Source: Magnolia sinica | Lineage: Eukaryota > Streptophyta > Magnoliopsida > Magnoliales > Magnoliaceae | Direction of reading: 5' to 3' | NCBI RefSeq assembly: GCF_029962835.1 | Contig: NC_080574.1 | Span: 24,340,001-24,404,000 of the forward strand | Length of the DNA stretch: 64,000 bases | Part shown: piece after piece, positions 36,142 through 48,350 of the stretch | How positions within the stretch are numbered: the first letter of the stretch is position 1 | Layout: each line of letters starts with the position of its first letter | Notes under the pieces: model-generated | Databases searched by the model: none | Seen by the model: only the letters and a program-made list of their open reading frames with translations | What the model was told of the DNA's origin: nothing | Translations under genes and position numbers: made by a program

Positions 36142-37285
36142 CCCAGCAGTGAAGCAATGCAGAGGTTTTCTGCCAAAAGCTGGAAATGAATATTAGATAT
36201 GAGCGGACATGTTAGAAAAGGGGCCGAGCTTCTCACGGCCTTACATTTATTCCACAAATTGTGGCATACCTGACCAGTGAACTGACCCGATTCTTGGGCC
36301 TGGGCATCCACATCATCAACACCAGGATGAATGGACTGGATCTTTTACAAATGTGCTATTATTCAGACAAGTGGCCACATATGTAATTATGGCCCGATTT
36401 TGATTAAGCATGTGCAAATATATAAGGTGTTAGGTGTTGAAATAAATTGATTAAAATCAGATTCGTAAGATCAAACGTTTTACGAAAAGACGGGTGAAGT
36501 CCTGATTAATCTTTTTCATCTCGATAACAAAGACATTTTTTTTTCTTTACAATAATAATAGCTTAGTGTTTCTCAATAAAAACAATAAAGACAACAAGAT
36601 TTTTATTTTAAAAAAAAAATTAAGGAAAAAAAAATCTAATTTTATTAATTTAGAAGTAAAATATAGTACAATTGGCAAAAGTAAAATAAGCAAAACAGAT
36701 TATCAACGGCTGTTTGATGCTGGCGAATAGCTATGGTCTTGATAGTATTCCGGAAGGTCGTAAGAAAAATCAGACGCCCATGAGACGGTCATAGTGTGTG
36801 GTTAGCATGCCATGATTGAGAAATTACTTAGAACTCAACAACTTTGGGAATCTGACAACATAGGTTATACTAACTTACCAACTTAATAGGGTAGTGGATG
36901 ATGGGTTGGACAGTAGCAAAAACTAAGCTAAAATTAAACTAATTGGAATACATATTCACAAGAGACAAGAGATAGGATAGGCAATGTAAAGCTAAAAGAT
37001 GTGTATAATTATTTTGGCATGAAGGAGAGGCTGTAGCCTTACAATATCATGTTCTCCTTTATCCTCAATATAAGTATAGTCCATCACATTCAGCACGTTA
37101 GGAAAGATCTAATAATCATGTAACTCTCTTTTTACTATTCTAATCTTGTAACATGCATTAGAAGCTCTTCACATTAGACTCTTACTTCGTTAAAAAGTTC
37201 ATCTTCTTTCCTTCCTACCATCTTGGCTTACTCTTGAATGTCTTCTTTCTTCTTTTTTTCCTGTTAGGTTGTTAGTACACAACAC
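36142..37285. other. Intergenic, AT-rich
   Basis: No gene, TIR pair or repeat recognised. Confidence 0.3.
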
Positions 37286-37289
37286 TGTC

Positions 37290-37405
37290 AGTTCACACTT
37301 CACTGTTAGCCAACCCCACTTGGGAAACGACACCAAGACCTCGACCTCAGTGTTGAAACGAGGTATCTTTTACTCAGTCTACCACTTGAGCTATGGACCA
37401 GGGTG
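37290..37405 (-). mobile_element. tRNA-derived SINE
   Basis: Reverse strand reads 'catagctcaagtggtagac' (A box), 'ctcgtttcaacactgaggtc' and 'aagtggggttggctaac', matching the SINE at 3467-3619. Confidence 0.6.
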
Positions 37406-37553
37406 TTCTTTTTGATCTCTCCTATGCTCCTTTTGTTCTGATGTTTCGAATGAGAGAATAAATGAATATTTATAAACTTGCACATGTGTGAGTGGTCAAA
37501 CCCGCACGGTAAAGTGCTATTGCACGATCACAAACAAAACTCTAGCTTCTTAC

Positions 37554-37737
37554 CTTTAACGTTTGTCTTGATTGTAAGGTGTATATTGTTTCCACATGGC
37601 ATCTTATGGGCAATCTCATCTAGCCATGTGTAAACAGCTATGATGGCACGTGTGGTATATACAAGATCAACCTGGTGCGTTCGTGCTGCTGTAGCAAAGC
37701 TCTTTGAGGCAATTCGATCACTGTAGTCAAAATATAC
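37554..37737 (-). CDS. Orphan exon, family not recognised
   Basis: An open frame on the minus strand is bounded by a good acceptor (GCCTCAG|GTATATTTT, exon start 37737) and donor (GTTAAAG|GTAAGAAG, exon end 37554). It gives 61 residues with even, protein-like composition: YFDYSDRIASKSFATAARTH, then VDLVYTTRAIIAVYTWLDEI and AHKMPCGNNIHLTIKTN. The plus strand is stopped. I cannot name the family. No partner exon with certainty was found nearby; weak candidates on the same strand lie at 38285-38330 (QLEKSDVENVSL) and 38870-38965. It may be a real gene's middle exon or a stranded fragment. Confidence 0.45.
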
Positions 37738-38432
37738 CTGAGGCATGCATGATGAGTGGGCCACCTGCGCATGAGCAATGTCGCAAAAACCAGGACAAAC
37801 CAGTAAAAATTTATAGTTGATATCCAAAAGAAAAATAGAATGGTTTAAAAACAAAGGGACTAAAATATTTGAAACCCACACCCATATGTATAAAGCAGCC
37901 TACTTCACTTAGACGATAACTGCGTGGGTGCCCTGGCCAAGAATCAGGATGGTCCACTCATCAAATGGACATCAAATAGAATCTTGCAAACAGTTGAGGA
38001 AAATCAGGCCGACCATTTTTATTTTTATTTTTAATCCACTTGTTTTGTAAACTACGAGAAACCTAGTAAGTGAACTGGCCTAAATCTTTATAGTTTATCA
38101 AGATGTGGGACCCACCTTTTAACTATACTTTTCATCATCACCAAGTGTTACCAATGTAGTGTGAATTTGTGTCCGTTTAGACTAGCTAGTTTAGAAACTG
38201 CACTGATCAAATAATGCTCTGACCGTCGGATTAGAGGCCATTAATTGGACAACTGAAAAAGAACATTGCAGGATGAATTTAGCCTGAAAGCTTTACCAAC
38301 GAGACATTCTCAACATCTGATTTCTCGAGTTGCATATGGCCCTCTTTAACTAATCTCCTTCTACCTCTCTATTTGATGGCCCCCTAACAGGATAACCAGG
38401 ATCTTCCAATTCGCACATTGGCTCTCAGACTC

Positions 38433-38617
38433 TCCGTGAAAAAACGGTGCCATGATTTGGATGGTCTAGATGATCAAGCATTTCTGCTCCCTGCAAGGTG
38501 AATGATTAGTCACAACAGAATGCAGTGCAAGTTCATACCTTCATATCTCCTCAAACTACGCTCGGCATATATAACTCCAATATGGGCTGTCCAAATCATG
38601 AGCTCATTGTTCACGGA
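38433..38617. mobile_element. Small palindromic MITE
   Basis: The ends are 'tccgtgaa...catgatttggatgg' and, reversed, 'tccgtgaacaatgagctcatgatttggac'. About 185 bp, no coding capacity, target duplication unclear. Confidence 0.5.
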
Positions 38618-38619
38618 CG

Positions 38620-40240
38620 ACAGTCCAAAAAATCACACTAATCAGGAGATCTTAACCGTTTAATAACAGCCATTGAATTTTCACTATCCATTTTTCTCAA
38701 AACATCCACTTTCAGTTCAAATTCAAGTAGCAAAAGATGGTCAAGATCACCCAATATTTGCTGGATTACCAACAGGTGGGGTCATGATCACTGGAATGGG
38801 CAACGGCTTGTTCACTACTGGGCAAGCCTTTTGAGCGTCCTAGATCTCACACATGCTGCAAGATGATTCATGAACTCGCGAGACGATTTGATCAACAAGA
38901 ACCCTCGCATTAGTAGTAGATACTCGTTTATTGAGAGAGCATTCTCTCGAGGCTATCCAACTTTCGTTCTTCTTTTTTTTTTTTATCAATATCTGTGCAA
39001 GTATTAGGCTGACAGTAGCTATCTTCTCCAAACAGCCTATCCTCCATAGGAATGGTATGGAATTGCATCAAGTGGTATTAACACCTTCGCTGTCCTATGA
39101 TATGTATGGAAATACCATGGTATTTTGACTAGGGCTGTCAGGCCGGCCCTGGGGTAAGTCTCGGCCAGGATTTTGAACTGTATTGGGACGGCCCATCAGG
39201 CAGGCCCTATGCAAAATTCTGAATTTTCAGGCCCTGCCCATTGACACCCCTAATTTCGACAATCCAATCCCACATTTGGGATCTAATTCTTCCATTAGGA
39301 AAAACACTGCATCAACTGAAGCCTACATTTGGTGGAACATGGAATTGTAATCAGTTGGACCAGATTTCACAACTAAGCCAAACCTAATACCAGGCAACAA
39401 CGGATCACTTGTATGCATCAACGGGTTAATTGTATGCCTACGCAACATTAGGCCAAACCTGCATTTGGTGGACCATGGAATTGTAATCAATGGGTTAGAT
39501 TTCACAACTGGTGTTAGTCACTTGTACGCATATGCAACTGGATTGTCAGTGTAAAAGGCACATATGGATGGACAGAGTGGATGAAACAAAGAAAGCCAAC
39601 AGATGCAGTGGAATTTTGAAATCCACCAAAATATGATACTGGATTAATCCAATCCTTCATGGAATTTACCTAGCATCTAATCCAACCTAATGCCACGTTC
39701 CAAACAGGCCCTAGGTTTTCCACACACCAAATTCCCACCAGCGACCCTTTAATGCACCCACACCAAGAAAAATACTTGTAACATTATCTTCTCTAATTAG
39801 ATGTTAAGGATCTAACTAATTTACTTGGGAGAAATATCCATTGTCAGAATCAAGAAACACCCTATAAATGGAATTTTGGTAAGCATATGCACAGCTTTAC
39901 AAGCATTTAAACATGCTATAGCAGTAAACATGTGACACCGGACTCATATGTGCTACATACACATGTCGATATTCAATACAACCAAAGTCACTTGTTAGAC
40001 AGACCCAAATAAAATGAAAATGCTCTCCACAATTTAAGCCGTGCATAGCAGTAAAATTTGCTGTTTCTATGCATTCTTGTTCTAGGTTTATTATTTTTCT
40101 CATGTGTGATGTTGATACATACAAAACTACAATAATAAAAAGTTACTCGGTTCAATATTATTTCGCCCTGCTTTTGGTTAAGTTATTTAACTTGCTCATT
40201 AACAAAGGCAGGCAGAGGTGAAGCTTTTCATCTTTGCATA
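38620..40240. other. Intergenic with transposon end pieces
   Basis: 'ggccggccctggggt' and 'ccaaacaggccctag' (39705-39715) look like TIR ends of MITEs, and 'catttggtggaacatggaattgtaatcagttgg' recurs at 39340 and 39460 (direct repeat of about 120-bp period). No gene call. Confidence 0.35.
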
Positions 40241-40309
40241 GAAACCTGAGTTAAGTCCATTTTATTCACACTTCCATTGCATGATGGTTTTTGCGACCAG
40301 ACCAGTTCT

Positions 40310-41541
40310 ATGTACATCCTCATCTCTTCTTCAACAACATTATACCTCACCATTCCCTCTACATTTGAGAAGGAGAAGAGAGACACATTGAAGGCTTCAA
40401 TTTCTCTCAGGTATGAGCCTTGTTAGCAAAACTAGAGTTTCAAACTCCATATTTTTTTCAGAAAATAGGCAAAAAAAAAATCATTTCCTTGGGGAAACCA
40501 AGTTCAAACATATTTTCCTTTAACAAAAAAAAAATACAACTTTTGGGGCATAAAAATAAAAATTGGTAGTTGCTATCAAACAAATGGTAGGCAATTTTCG
40601 TGGAGATGGATCAATTTATATGATGAATACTTGAAAGAAAGTATATAAAAAAGGGAAAAATAATATCAATTGACAATTCGATCATACCTATATGCAGAAT
40701 TGCACATGCATTAAACATTAATCATTTAATTGAAAATTTTTAATATACACACATTGCACGCACATACAGTGGTTAAAGTTCCAACCTGTAGAGTGTATCT
40801 AAAATCAAGCCCTTCCAATAGGTTCGCCCCCACCGTGATGATCACCTAGTTGAAAAACAAGGCATGCCTATTACTCATGAGGAGGGCCGCATATGAAAAT
40901 AATGTATAGCCATTAATATATAGTAAAATACATGTATTGCTCTCTGGCAGACTACTTTTGCAAGAGGAGATCCTTGTGATGGGACGAACCTATTGCATAA
41001 GTTAGAAACTGCACCCACATAAAGATTAAAAGTTACGTACTCGGTCGACAACTTGGGGGTCCAGCCAAGTGGGATTGAGACAGACCTCCGTAGTTTTTTT
41101 CTTTTTTATAAAATTGCAACTATGTTAAACTGAACATTTTAATTCTCCATAGTTTTGGAGTAATAATTTTTTGACAGAATTTTTTACCCTTTTTTCAATG
41201 ATCAGGATCGAATTTAAACCCAAGCATTTTCCACAGTTTTTTGCCATACTCATCTTCTAAAAGTGTGAGAAATCACGTGGGTTACCCTGCTCCTGTCTTG
41301 AGTAGCTTTCAGCTATCACAGTCTGAGTCACTTGAATTGCTCATATTTTCTTCTATTTATATAGAACCCTACCCTATTTTGTCAAGGGCGAGACTGCAAT
41401 GCAACCGTCCTGGACTTAGCTTGTCTATTTTGTTGTCTGGTCCACCCTCCAGCTATGCAAGCCTACTCCAAAGTCCATATGGAATAAAAACCTCTGCAAT
41501 GTCTCTACCATCCCTACCCCCCACAGACACCGATCACGGCA
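40310..41541 (+). CDS. Two exon-like frames that join in phase, function unknown
   Basis: Plus strand: exon about 40310-40410 (start ATG in frame; MYILISSSTTLYLTIPS...) ends at CTCAG|GTATGAG. The second frame opens after TTTTCCACAG at 41237 and runs 305 bp to GGCAG|GTATCTC at 41541. The 2+1 phase matches. The product would be hydrophobic/Ser-rich (SFQLSQSESLELLIFSSIYI) with no domain I know. The minus strand of the first part (40244-40419) is also open (EIEAFNVSLFSFSNVEGMV), so its strand is uncertain. No complete gene can be built. Confidence 0.3.
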
Positions 41542-41759
41542 GGTATCTCTCCTTGTGAAATGATAAGATTTTTAATTTGATCCCACGCCTGCATTTCCTT
41601 ATCAGTTTCATTGGGGCACCTTGCTTTCCATTTTCTCTGCAATTTTTTATTTCACACTTTTAATGAATGATGGGTATGTGGTTTTTTGCAGTTGTTTATT
41701 TACCTCTTCTTTACTTGCTTGTCTAAAGAGTTAAATAGAACCTCTATCTCCCCCTATCC

Positions 41760-41955
41760 AATTCTTGTATTCCATATCAGCCACACGGGCTTTCTTCACC
41801 AGAAAATTCTTTTATTCCCCCATCCAACTCTTGTACTTCAAGTTCCAAATCAGCCACACTGGCTTTCTTCACCAAAAAAATTCTTTTATTCTCCCCATGT
41901 TGTACTTCCAAGTTTCAAATCAGCCACACTGGCATTCTTTTCACCAGAAAAGTAT
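41760..41955. repeat. Three-copy minisatellite, about 65-70 bp period
   Basis: 'atcagccacac(g/t)gg(c)...ttcttcacca...ttcttttatt' occurs three times in a row with 10-20% drift. Confidence 0.55.
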
Positions 41956-42067
41956 CTGATACTTTTGGTAGGGCACTTGCCAAACACATGATATTTGGGA
42001 AAAAGAAAGACACTTTATGCAAACTGTGAACCCTAGTTTGGATGTCCATCCAAACTGAAAATTCAAC

Positions 42068-42139
42068 GATCACAACCAGCTTATACCACATGTCAATGTC
42101 AAAGATCACGACCAGCTTATACCACATGTCAATGTCAAA
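42068..42139. repeat. Perfect-phase 36-bp tandem duplication
   Basis: Two adjacent copies of gatcac(a/g)accagcttatacc... differ at one base. Confidence 0.8.
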
Positions 42140-42207
42140 GGCCGATTGCCTGCAGCACCCACCACCAGGGATATCCCTGGTGGCAGGACCATGTCCAACC
42201 TCCATGA

Positions 42208-42575
42208 GGCCTGCCATGATGTGTTTTATCCACCATATCCGTCCATTTTGCCCACTCATTTTAGGGCATGAGCCCAAAAATGATGCAGATCCAGAGCTCA
42301 AGAGGACCCACGGTGATGTTTATTCGCCATCCAACCTGTACACACGGTCACACATGGCCACCCAGACCTGGATCAAGGGAAAACATGAATATCAGCTTCA
42401 TCCGCTACTACTGTGGCCCTCCAGAATTTACATCAGAGGATTTTCAATCCCCACTGTTTCCTACGGTGTGGTCCATTTTAAGCCTTGGATCTGCTTCATC
42501 TTCAGCCCATGCCATAAAATGGGCTGACAAAACAGATGGACAGTGGATAAAACACAATACATCATAATGGGTCCA
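42208..42575. mobile_element. Palindromic-family element
   Basis: Arms 'tttagggcatgagcccaaaaa' and 'catcttcagcccatgccataaaat'; the centre has 'gtgatgtttattcgccatccaacc'. Confidence 0.6.
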
Positions 42576-42994
42576 GCAAATAAGGCCTCATCATGCTACC
42601 AGGCATGTCTCTGGTTCAATCAGCTCACATTTCGAAATGCCTCAATCACTGTAAACCATTTCCACCCCCTCCACATCTTCCAGCTATTAACCATTTCTCT
42701 TGCAACATGCAAGGCAGGGGCCATAGCTAAGAGCCACCATCTGAAATCACCGGACCAAAAAAGCTTATGCTTGGCACCCTGAGTCCACGAGCAAACACGG
42801 CAGCCACACCCACCCCAAAAACCAACCGTACGACCCAAAAAGACAGCCTAGTGTATGCCCATCTCGCCTAAACTAACTCAAAGCCAAAGGCTAATGACCC
42901 TATTGCCCCAAAATAGGCCATACCTATCCCAGGTGCCATTTTTGCAAAACCATCTGTAAATAAGAAAAAAAAAAAACAAAAAAAAACCAGAGCT

Positions 42995-43400
42995 TCCCTT
43001 GCTGTCCCACCACGACGTTTGTGAGAAATCCACCCCATCCATCCATTTTGCCAGCTCATTTTAGGACACGAGACCAAGAAGAAGGTGCAACCAAAACTCA
43101 AGTGGGCCACATGAGAGGAATACTGCCACGGTTTTGTATCAGGCCAAGTTTTTTGATGTTTTCAGTTCATCCCCGTGGTAATGACATTTGAAGGGTTTGT
43201 GTGGCATATAAACATCAAGATGGACCCAGGAAGGTTTCAACAGTAGGCATCTCTTCCCCACTTTTTCCTCTCATGTGGCCCTCTTTAAGTGTTGGAACTG
43301 CCTTATCTTTGGTCTCATCTCCTACAATGAGCTTGCAAAACAGATGGACAGGTTGGATTTCTCACAAACATCATGGTGGGCCCCACCTAGCTTCCAAGCG
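42995..43400. mobile_element. Palindromic-family element
   Basis: Arms 'ccatccattttgccagctcattt' and 'aaacagatggacaggttgg'; ends in 'catcatggtgggccccacc'. Confidence 0.6.
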
Positions 43401-43479
43401 TGTGAACTTGCAATCAGCAGCCAACCATTCCTGCAACTGTAGGAGAGACCTACAACAAAACACAGCCTACAAATGACAC

Positions 43480-45100
43480 AAAATAAATAGGATAACCATA
43501 ATACTTGAAAAAAGAGGAAGCTTCACTATCAGCCAAGATGCATCATGCAATGGAGGTCACCCATGCACACCACCACAATCACATGTTGGGCCAGATAGCT
43601 CATCTGGAAAACAGGAAGCTCACTGTTAGCTAAGATGCATAAAAGAGATCTCATCAATGCATACCATCACAACCACACATCAACAACCAACTTTGAGACA
43701 GATGCCTAAGGAGATGATAATGACGAACTTGAACAAGGAGACAGAGATCCTAACTACAGCCAGGAACCTACATCTTAAAAAGAGGAGCATGAAGTTGTCA
43801 ATATGGATTCAGAAAACTACTCTTATTAGCATGTCCCTGCTTAAAGATGTGAGGCTAAACCCACTTACTTGAATCAAGATTGCCACCAACTTGGCCCATT
43901 ACATAGGTGGATATCATAGAAATTTTTTGACCGATGGAAGCCTTGTACTCCCATTGCCCGTCGCAAGCCTCAATTAAGGGGAGTTTAGGTGGGTTGTGTC
44001 AAATTTTTGGCCACATCTTTTTCTCATGAATCAATGGATCTGACATCACATAGGCAGTGGCTAAAAGAATTAGAATTGACCGTATGAAGTGGAAATTTGT
44101 GGCCACACCCAAATAGACAGATTTTCTTAATCACAAGTGAATTGAGGGATTCTTGCTTGCAACCAAGCTACACCAATAAAATGTACAATAGCAACTCAAA
44201 AAAAAAATTCCTTTCTACATGGTTTGCAACTAGCTCTGAAAACTGCAATCAGACAGAAAGATGTGCTACTTGCAAGGATAGGGAGGTGTGGCATACAAGT
44301 AGAGAGGAGAGAGCTGAGAACTCAATACGTAAAGAATATTGCTATTAATATGATTCGTTGCAGGTAAATTCATATCAGAGAAAGAGAGAGAGATGTACTA
44401 CTTGCAAGGACATGGAGGTGTAATTGAAGATGGGGCGTGACACAGGGAGGTGTAATCAATCTACTGCCTGGAACAGTGAGTGAAGATGGGACGTGACACA
44501 TGTGGAGAGCTTTTAATATGGTTGGTGGCACATGCATAACATACAATGTACGCATGTGACACATGTAAGGCACTTGAAGATTGATGGTGACAAGAGGGTT
44601 ACTTGAACATGAACAATCATGCCACAAATCTGGCGTGTGATGCACGTGCATGGAACAATGTTTTCAGGTGCACATGAAGATTGATGGTGGGGCATCCTTG
44701 AACATGGAACCGTGATGGATGTGCACAAAACAATGTTGTTTTCAGGTGCACATAAATGCATGTACACCAAACAATTTTTTTCGCATGCAACCAGGGGTTG
44801 GTAGACCCATTAAAAGCACAACAAGCACCTGTCAGATATGGGCCCTGCAATGAAAAGGATAAAATTGCCATTCTACACAAGTGTCTTTGCTTTTCATTGA
44901 TTGACCACATTTAACAGGTAAGGTGCTTTTTTATTGAGCCATGTCTCGATTTGCAAGAATCGCTTGCATCTAATCCGAGTCACCATCAAAATAGCACCTC
45001 AAAATGTCACCACCTTGGCTAGCAAGATAACTCTCACCAAACCATAAAACATAGTATTCAGTAATACAAACGATAATTTGAACATCTTCAGCATAATAAC
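43480..45100. other. Intergenic; decayed retroelement-like and short repeats
   Basis: 'aggaagct(t)cact(a/g)tcagc(c/t)aagatgcat' occurs twice (43515, 43615). At 43700-43800 the frame GDDNDELEQGDRDPNYSQEP recalls a retroelement linker but is broken. At 44380-44770 'gaagattgatggtg' and 'aacaatgtt(gt)tttcaggtgcaca' repeat. No gene. Confidence 0.3.
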
Positions 45101-45103
45101 TAA

Positions 45104-45742
45104 GGGGACACTTGGATGCAATGGAAGCCTTATCATAAGATGTCTAAGGTAGAAAGCTTATTCGTGGTTAAAAGTGAGGACACATCCACAAAATTTGACC
45201 ATGACAAGTGACATGTTACAAACATACTTGCCATGATACAAAGAACAATCCAAGATTCTCAGGTATAATAAGCTGCTTCTTAGATGCAAGCATTGTTGTG
45301 AATGTTACAAACTATCACAGTAGATAGCTTGCCCATGGCACATATGCAACTCTCCATGTCCAAGCACCCACCTGTTCCACATCGACCTTCAAGCACCTTG
45401 CAGGTGCCCACCTTATGCACATGACATGCCATAAATGCTGTGTACCCCCAACCATCTTAAGCTCCCCAAGTAAAACAGCTAACAAAAGACATCAGGGTTT
45501 CTTGGATGCAAGCGATGTTGGTTCTGTTACAAGCTGTCTGGATAGACGACTTCACCATGTCATGTGTACATCTTGTCCATGTCTACGCACCCTACCACAC
45601 ATATGCCACACTTGTCTATGCACGTGTCCCATGAATGTTGGATGTACCCCCAACCATCTTACGCTCCCCCAATAAAACAGCCAGTCCAAGACAGCATGAA
45701 ATAGACAACCCTGGACACCTATTCTTGCATCCAAATGGCCCC
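45104..45742. mobile_element. PIF/Harbinger-like MITE, TAA target duplication
   Basis: TAA flanks it (45101-45103, 45743-45745). The ends are GGGGACACTTGGATGCAA and the reverse of GGGGCCATTTGGATGCAA. Inside, a block of about 200 bp is duplicated in tandem ('ttcttagatgcaagc.ttgttg...' at about 45275 and 'ttcttggatgcaagcgatgttg' at about 45500; each followed by 'gtacccccaaccatctta'). Confidence 0.7.
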
Positions 45743-46097
45743 TAAATGTCATGCAAACAAACTAAACCTAGCCCTTCAATCAGAGGCATTTAAACCCTGG
45801 AGGATTTAGAAGTTAGAATAGTTTCAGTCCATCCACATGACCAGACAATTGTGGCCATCTCAGGTACAGTTCAAAGTGAAACCCACACCATCACCCTACT
45901 ATGTTTACTACATTTACAAAAAAATTCTTCAGCGTGTCACTTCAAATTAAAACTGAAATGGTCAGAAATGTATGTAAATCAGATGCCAAGGTTGCAGTTC
46001 AGGATCATACTCACCGGAATTAACATGTGTAAATACCCTCCAAGATCAATGGCTGCCACCAGCACCATACTTGAAGGATGTGAATTGCGTCCAGCAC

Positions 46098-46265
46098 TCC
46101 CCATCCAGCGCCAATGAAAAAGCGTCATGTGCGCCTGACATAAATGGGACCGACAGTGAAACAGTAAAAATTTCCTACACAAAATGAAAACTTTGCTCCT
46201 TTCACAGTAGGTCCCACGCGTGACAGGCGCACATGACACTTTTTCATTGGCGCTGGATGGGGTGT
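46098..46265. mobile_element. 168-bp palindromic MITE, 9-bp target duplication
   Basis: GTCCAGCAC is repeated at 46089-46097 and 46266-46274. The inverted arms of about 40 bp differ at one base in the core ('ccccatccagcgccaatgaa' at 46099 and its reverse ending at 46262). The 9-bp duplication suggests a Mutator-like origin. Not the same family as the large palindromic elements. Confidence 0.75.
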
Positions 46266-46429
46266 GTCCAGCACCCTGCCTAACACAATGCGTGTCCATA
46301 TTTGATAGCTAACGAAACCTCAGTGAAAAAAGAGCTTCGACCTCAAATGATTTGGAGCCTACATATCTTGGAATTAGTATTGATTTTCTAGCCTATTTCC
46401 CAACAATAACGCCAATCAAAAGCTAAAAT

Positions 46430-47078
46430 CTTTAAAAGGTCCGATATTCCACTTTTTCCTCTAGTAAATCAAACAAGAACTTCATGGTTGATGGCAACGC
46501 TAAACATGCAAACAGTGCTTCACCTTCATATGAAACAAGCTTTACTGATAAAACACCACTCTGACGTTGTATATCCTGGAACCAGCACCAGTTTCTAGCC
46601 TACTACCAGACGTAACTTCATGTAAATCAAAGCTTGAAAGGGTCCCATTCTCCACTTTGCTCACATAAAAACTCAACGTGTCCTATTGAGCCCTCAAAGA
46701 AGACTTTTCTGCTCAATGGTGACACTGAACAGCCAATGCCAATCTACAAAATGTAACATAATTCGCAAAGCTAATATAGTTGAAAGGGTCCAATTCTCCA
46801 CTTTGCTCACATAAAAACTCAACATGTCCTATCGAACCCTCAAAGAAGACTTTTCTGCTCAATGGTGACACTGAACCGCCAATGCCAATCTACAAATTGT
46901 AACATAATTCACAAAGCTAATATAGTTGAAAGGGTCCAATTCTCCACTTTGCTCACATAAAAACTCAACATGTCCTATAGGGCCCTCAAAGAAGACTTTC
47001 CTGCTCAATGGTGACACTGAACATTCAATGCCAATCTACAAATTGTAACATAATTCAAAAAGTTAATATATAGTTGAA
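46430..47078. repeat. 146-bp tandem repeat, three good copies plus a decayed one
   Basis: 'tgaaagggtcc(c/a)attctcc' starts at 46635, 46781 and 46927, exactly 146 bp apart. The units share 'ctcaatggtgacactgaac'. A decayed relative begins at about 46434 ('aaaaggtccgatattcc', 'tggttgatggcaacgctaaac'), and its upstream part repeats at 46585-46635. Not coding. Confidence 0.85.
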
Positions 47079-47079
47079 A

Positions 47080-48345
47080 GTCATTCCTGCATATTTGCAC
47101 CAATATACTCTTTACCATCTAAAGAAAAATGGGCACTAGAACCCCCCCTGAACTAGGATTTGGAACCTCATCATCTTTTCCCAGCTATTTCTGGCCCTGC
47201 AACAAACTAAATGTAGGATACCCCATAAAACACCAAAACATAAGATTGACATGATCTTCAAAGACCAACAACACTGATCTATATATGCCATGTGAAGTAC
47301 GACCCACATCCTAGACTTGTGGATATCAGATGAACATGTTCCCAAACAGCAGCTCAAGCAACAACAACTTTGAAATTAGATCCAGCTATAGGATCAGAGG
47401 CTTGCAAGAAAAGAGAAACGAAGGTTGTTTACACATTTTAGTCGGTTTTCGATTCCACAGGAATTCCATTCCAAGACTTTTCTTTAGAAACTTGGGAATA
47501 GAAAAATTAGGAGGGGAATGAAAACAGAACTTTAGACTTTCTCCAAAGTTTTTCCCCAGAAAGCCAGTGTAACAACCAAACAAATCTTAAACATTCCCCA
47601 ATAAATACTAGGCCAACTCTAACATTACCCTGGAAACATTAAAAATAAATAAATAAACAAATAAAAATGAATAAATTGCCCAGGGCATCTAATGTCTAAA
47701 TTGTTGTACGAAACAGGTGCATATCACCCAGCATCATCCCTGAACGATGTAGCCATATCAGCCTGATACGATCCGATATCAGTGGCTAGCCAATACAGGA
47801 CCATGTCAGTGGTGAACAACCTGATATCTGATAAACTGACTTTAACGCGTGCCAGCAACCAAACAGGGCCCAAAAGTTGTCTTCCACATCACATCCTCCC
47901 TTAACAAACTAAAGGAAAAAAAGAAAATGATCAACACAGTCACATGCCCCATTGCAACAGGGCATGTGATATCATATCCATGTCAATGTTACAAAATAGA
48001 ACCTCATCATCAAAGTAAAAGAAGACCACTGCTTCACTATTAAAAGATTCGCTAGCTTTTTACATAATTGAAGTTAATCAAAAGCACAAAAGCACCACAA
48101 AAGAGAAAATATAACCACCCACTACCCTCAATGCTATGTAATTACCTATCCAAATAAAATAAAACCCTGATAAACTGTCCAATTACCCTGCGCTATTAAA
48201 CTAACCACTACAAGAGCCAACCGAAGTGATGAAAATGACAACCACATACCCGCCCAAGCGCATCATAAGTTCACTAAAAGAGAGAATACATGAACATCCA
48301 GTGGAGGACTACAAACGGGCATGCTACAAGATCCAGTACCCAGGT
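47080..48345. other. Intergenic 3' of the RBM7-like gene
   Basis: No gene seen. 'gatccgatatcagtggc' and 'cctgatatctgataaactg' words at 47770-47840 may be a decayed element. Confidence 0.3.
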
Positions 48346-48350
48346 AAGAT

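Noticed and set aside
42042-42527. 161-codon plus-strand frame
   Set aside because: Runs through the 36-bp tandem repeat and a palindromic element.
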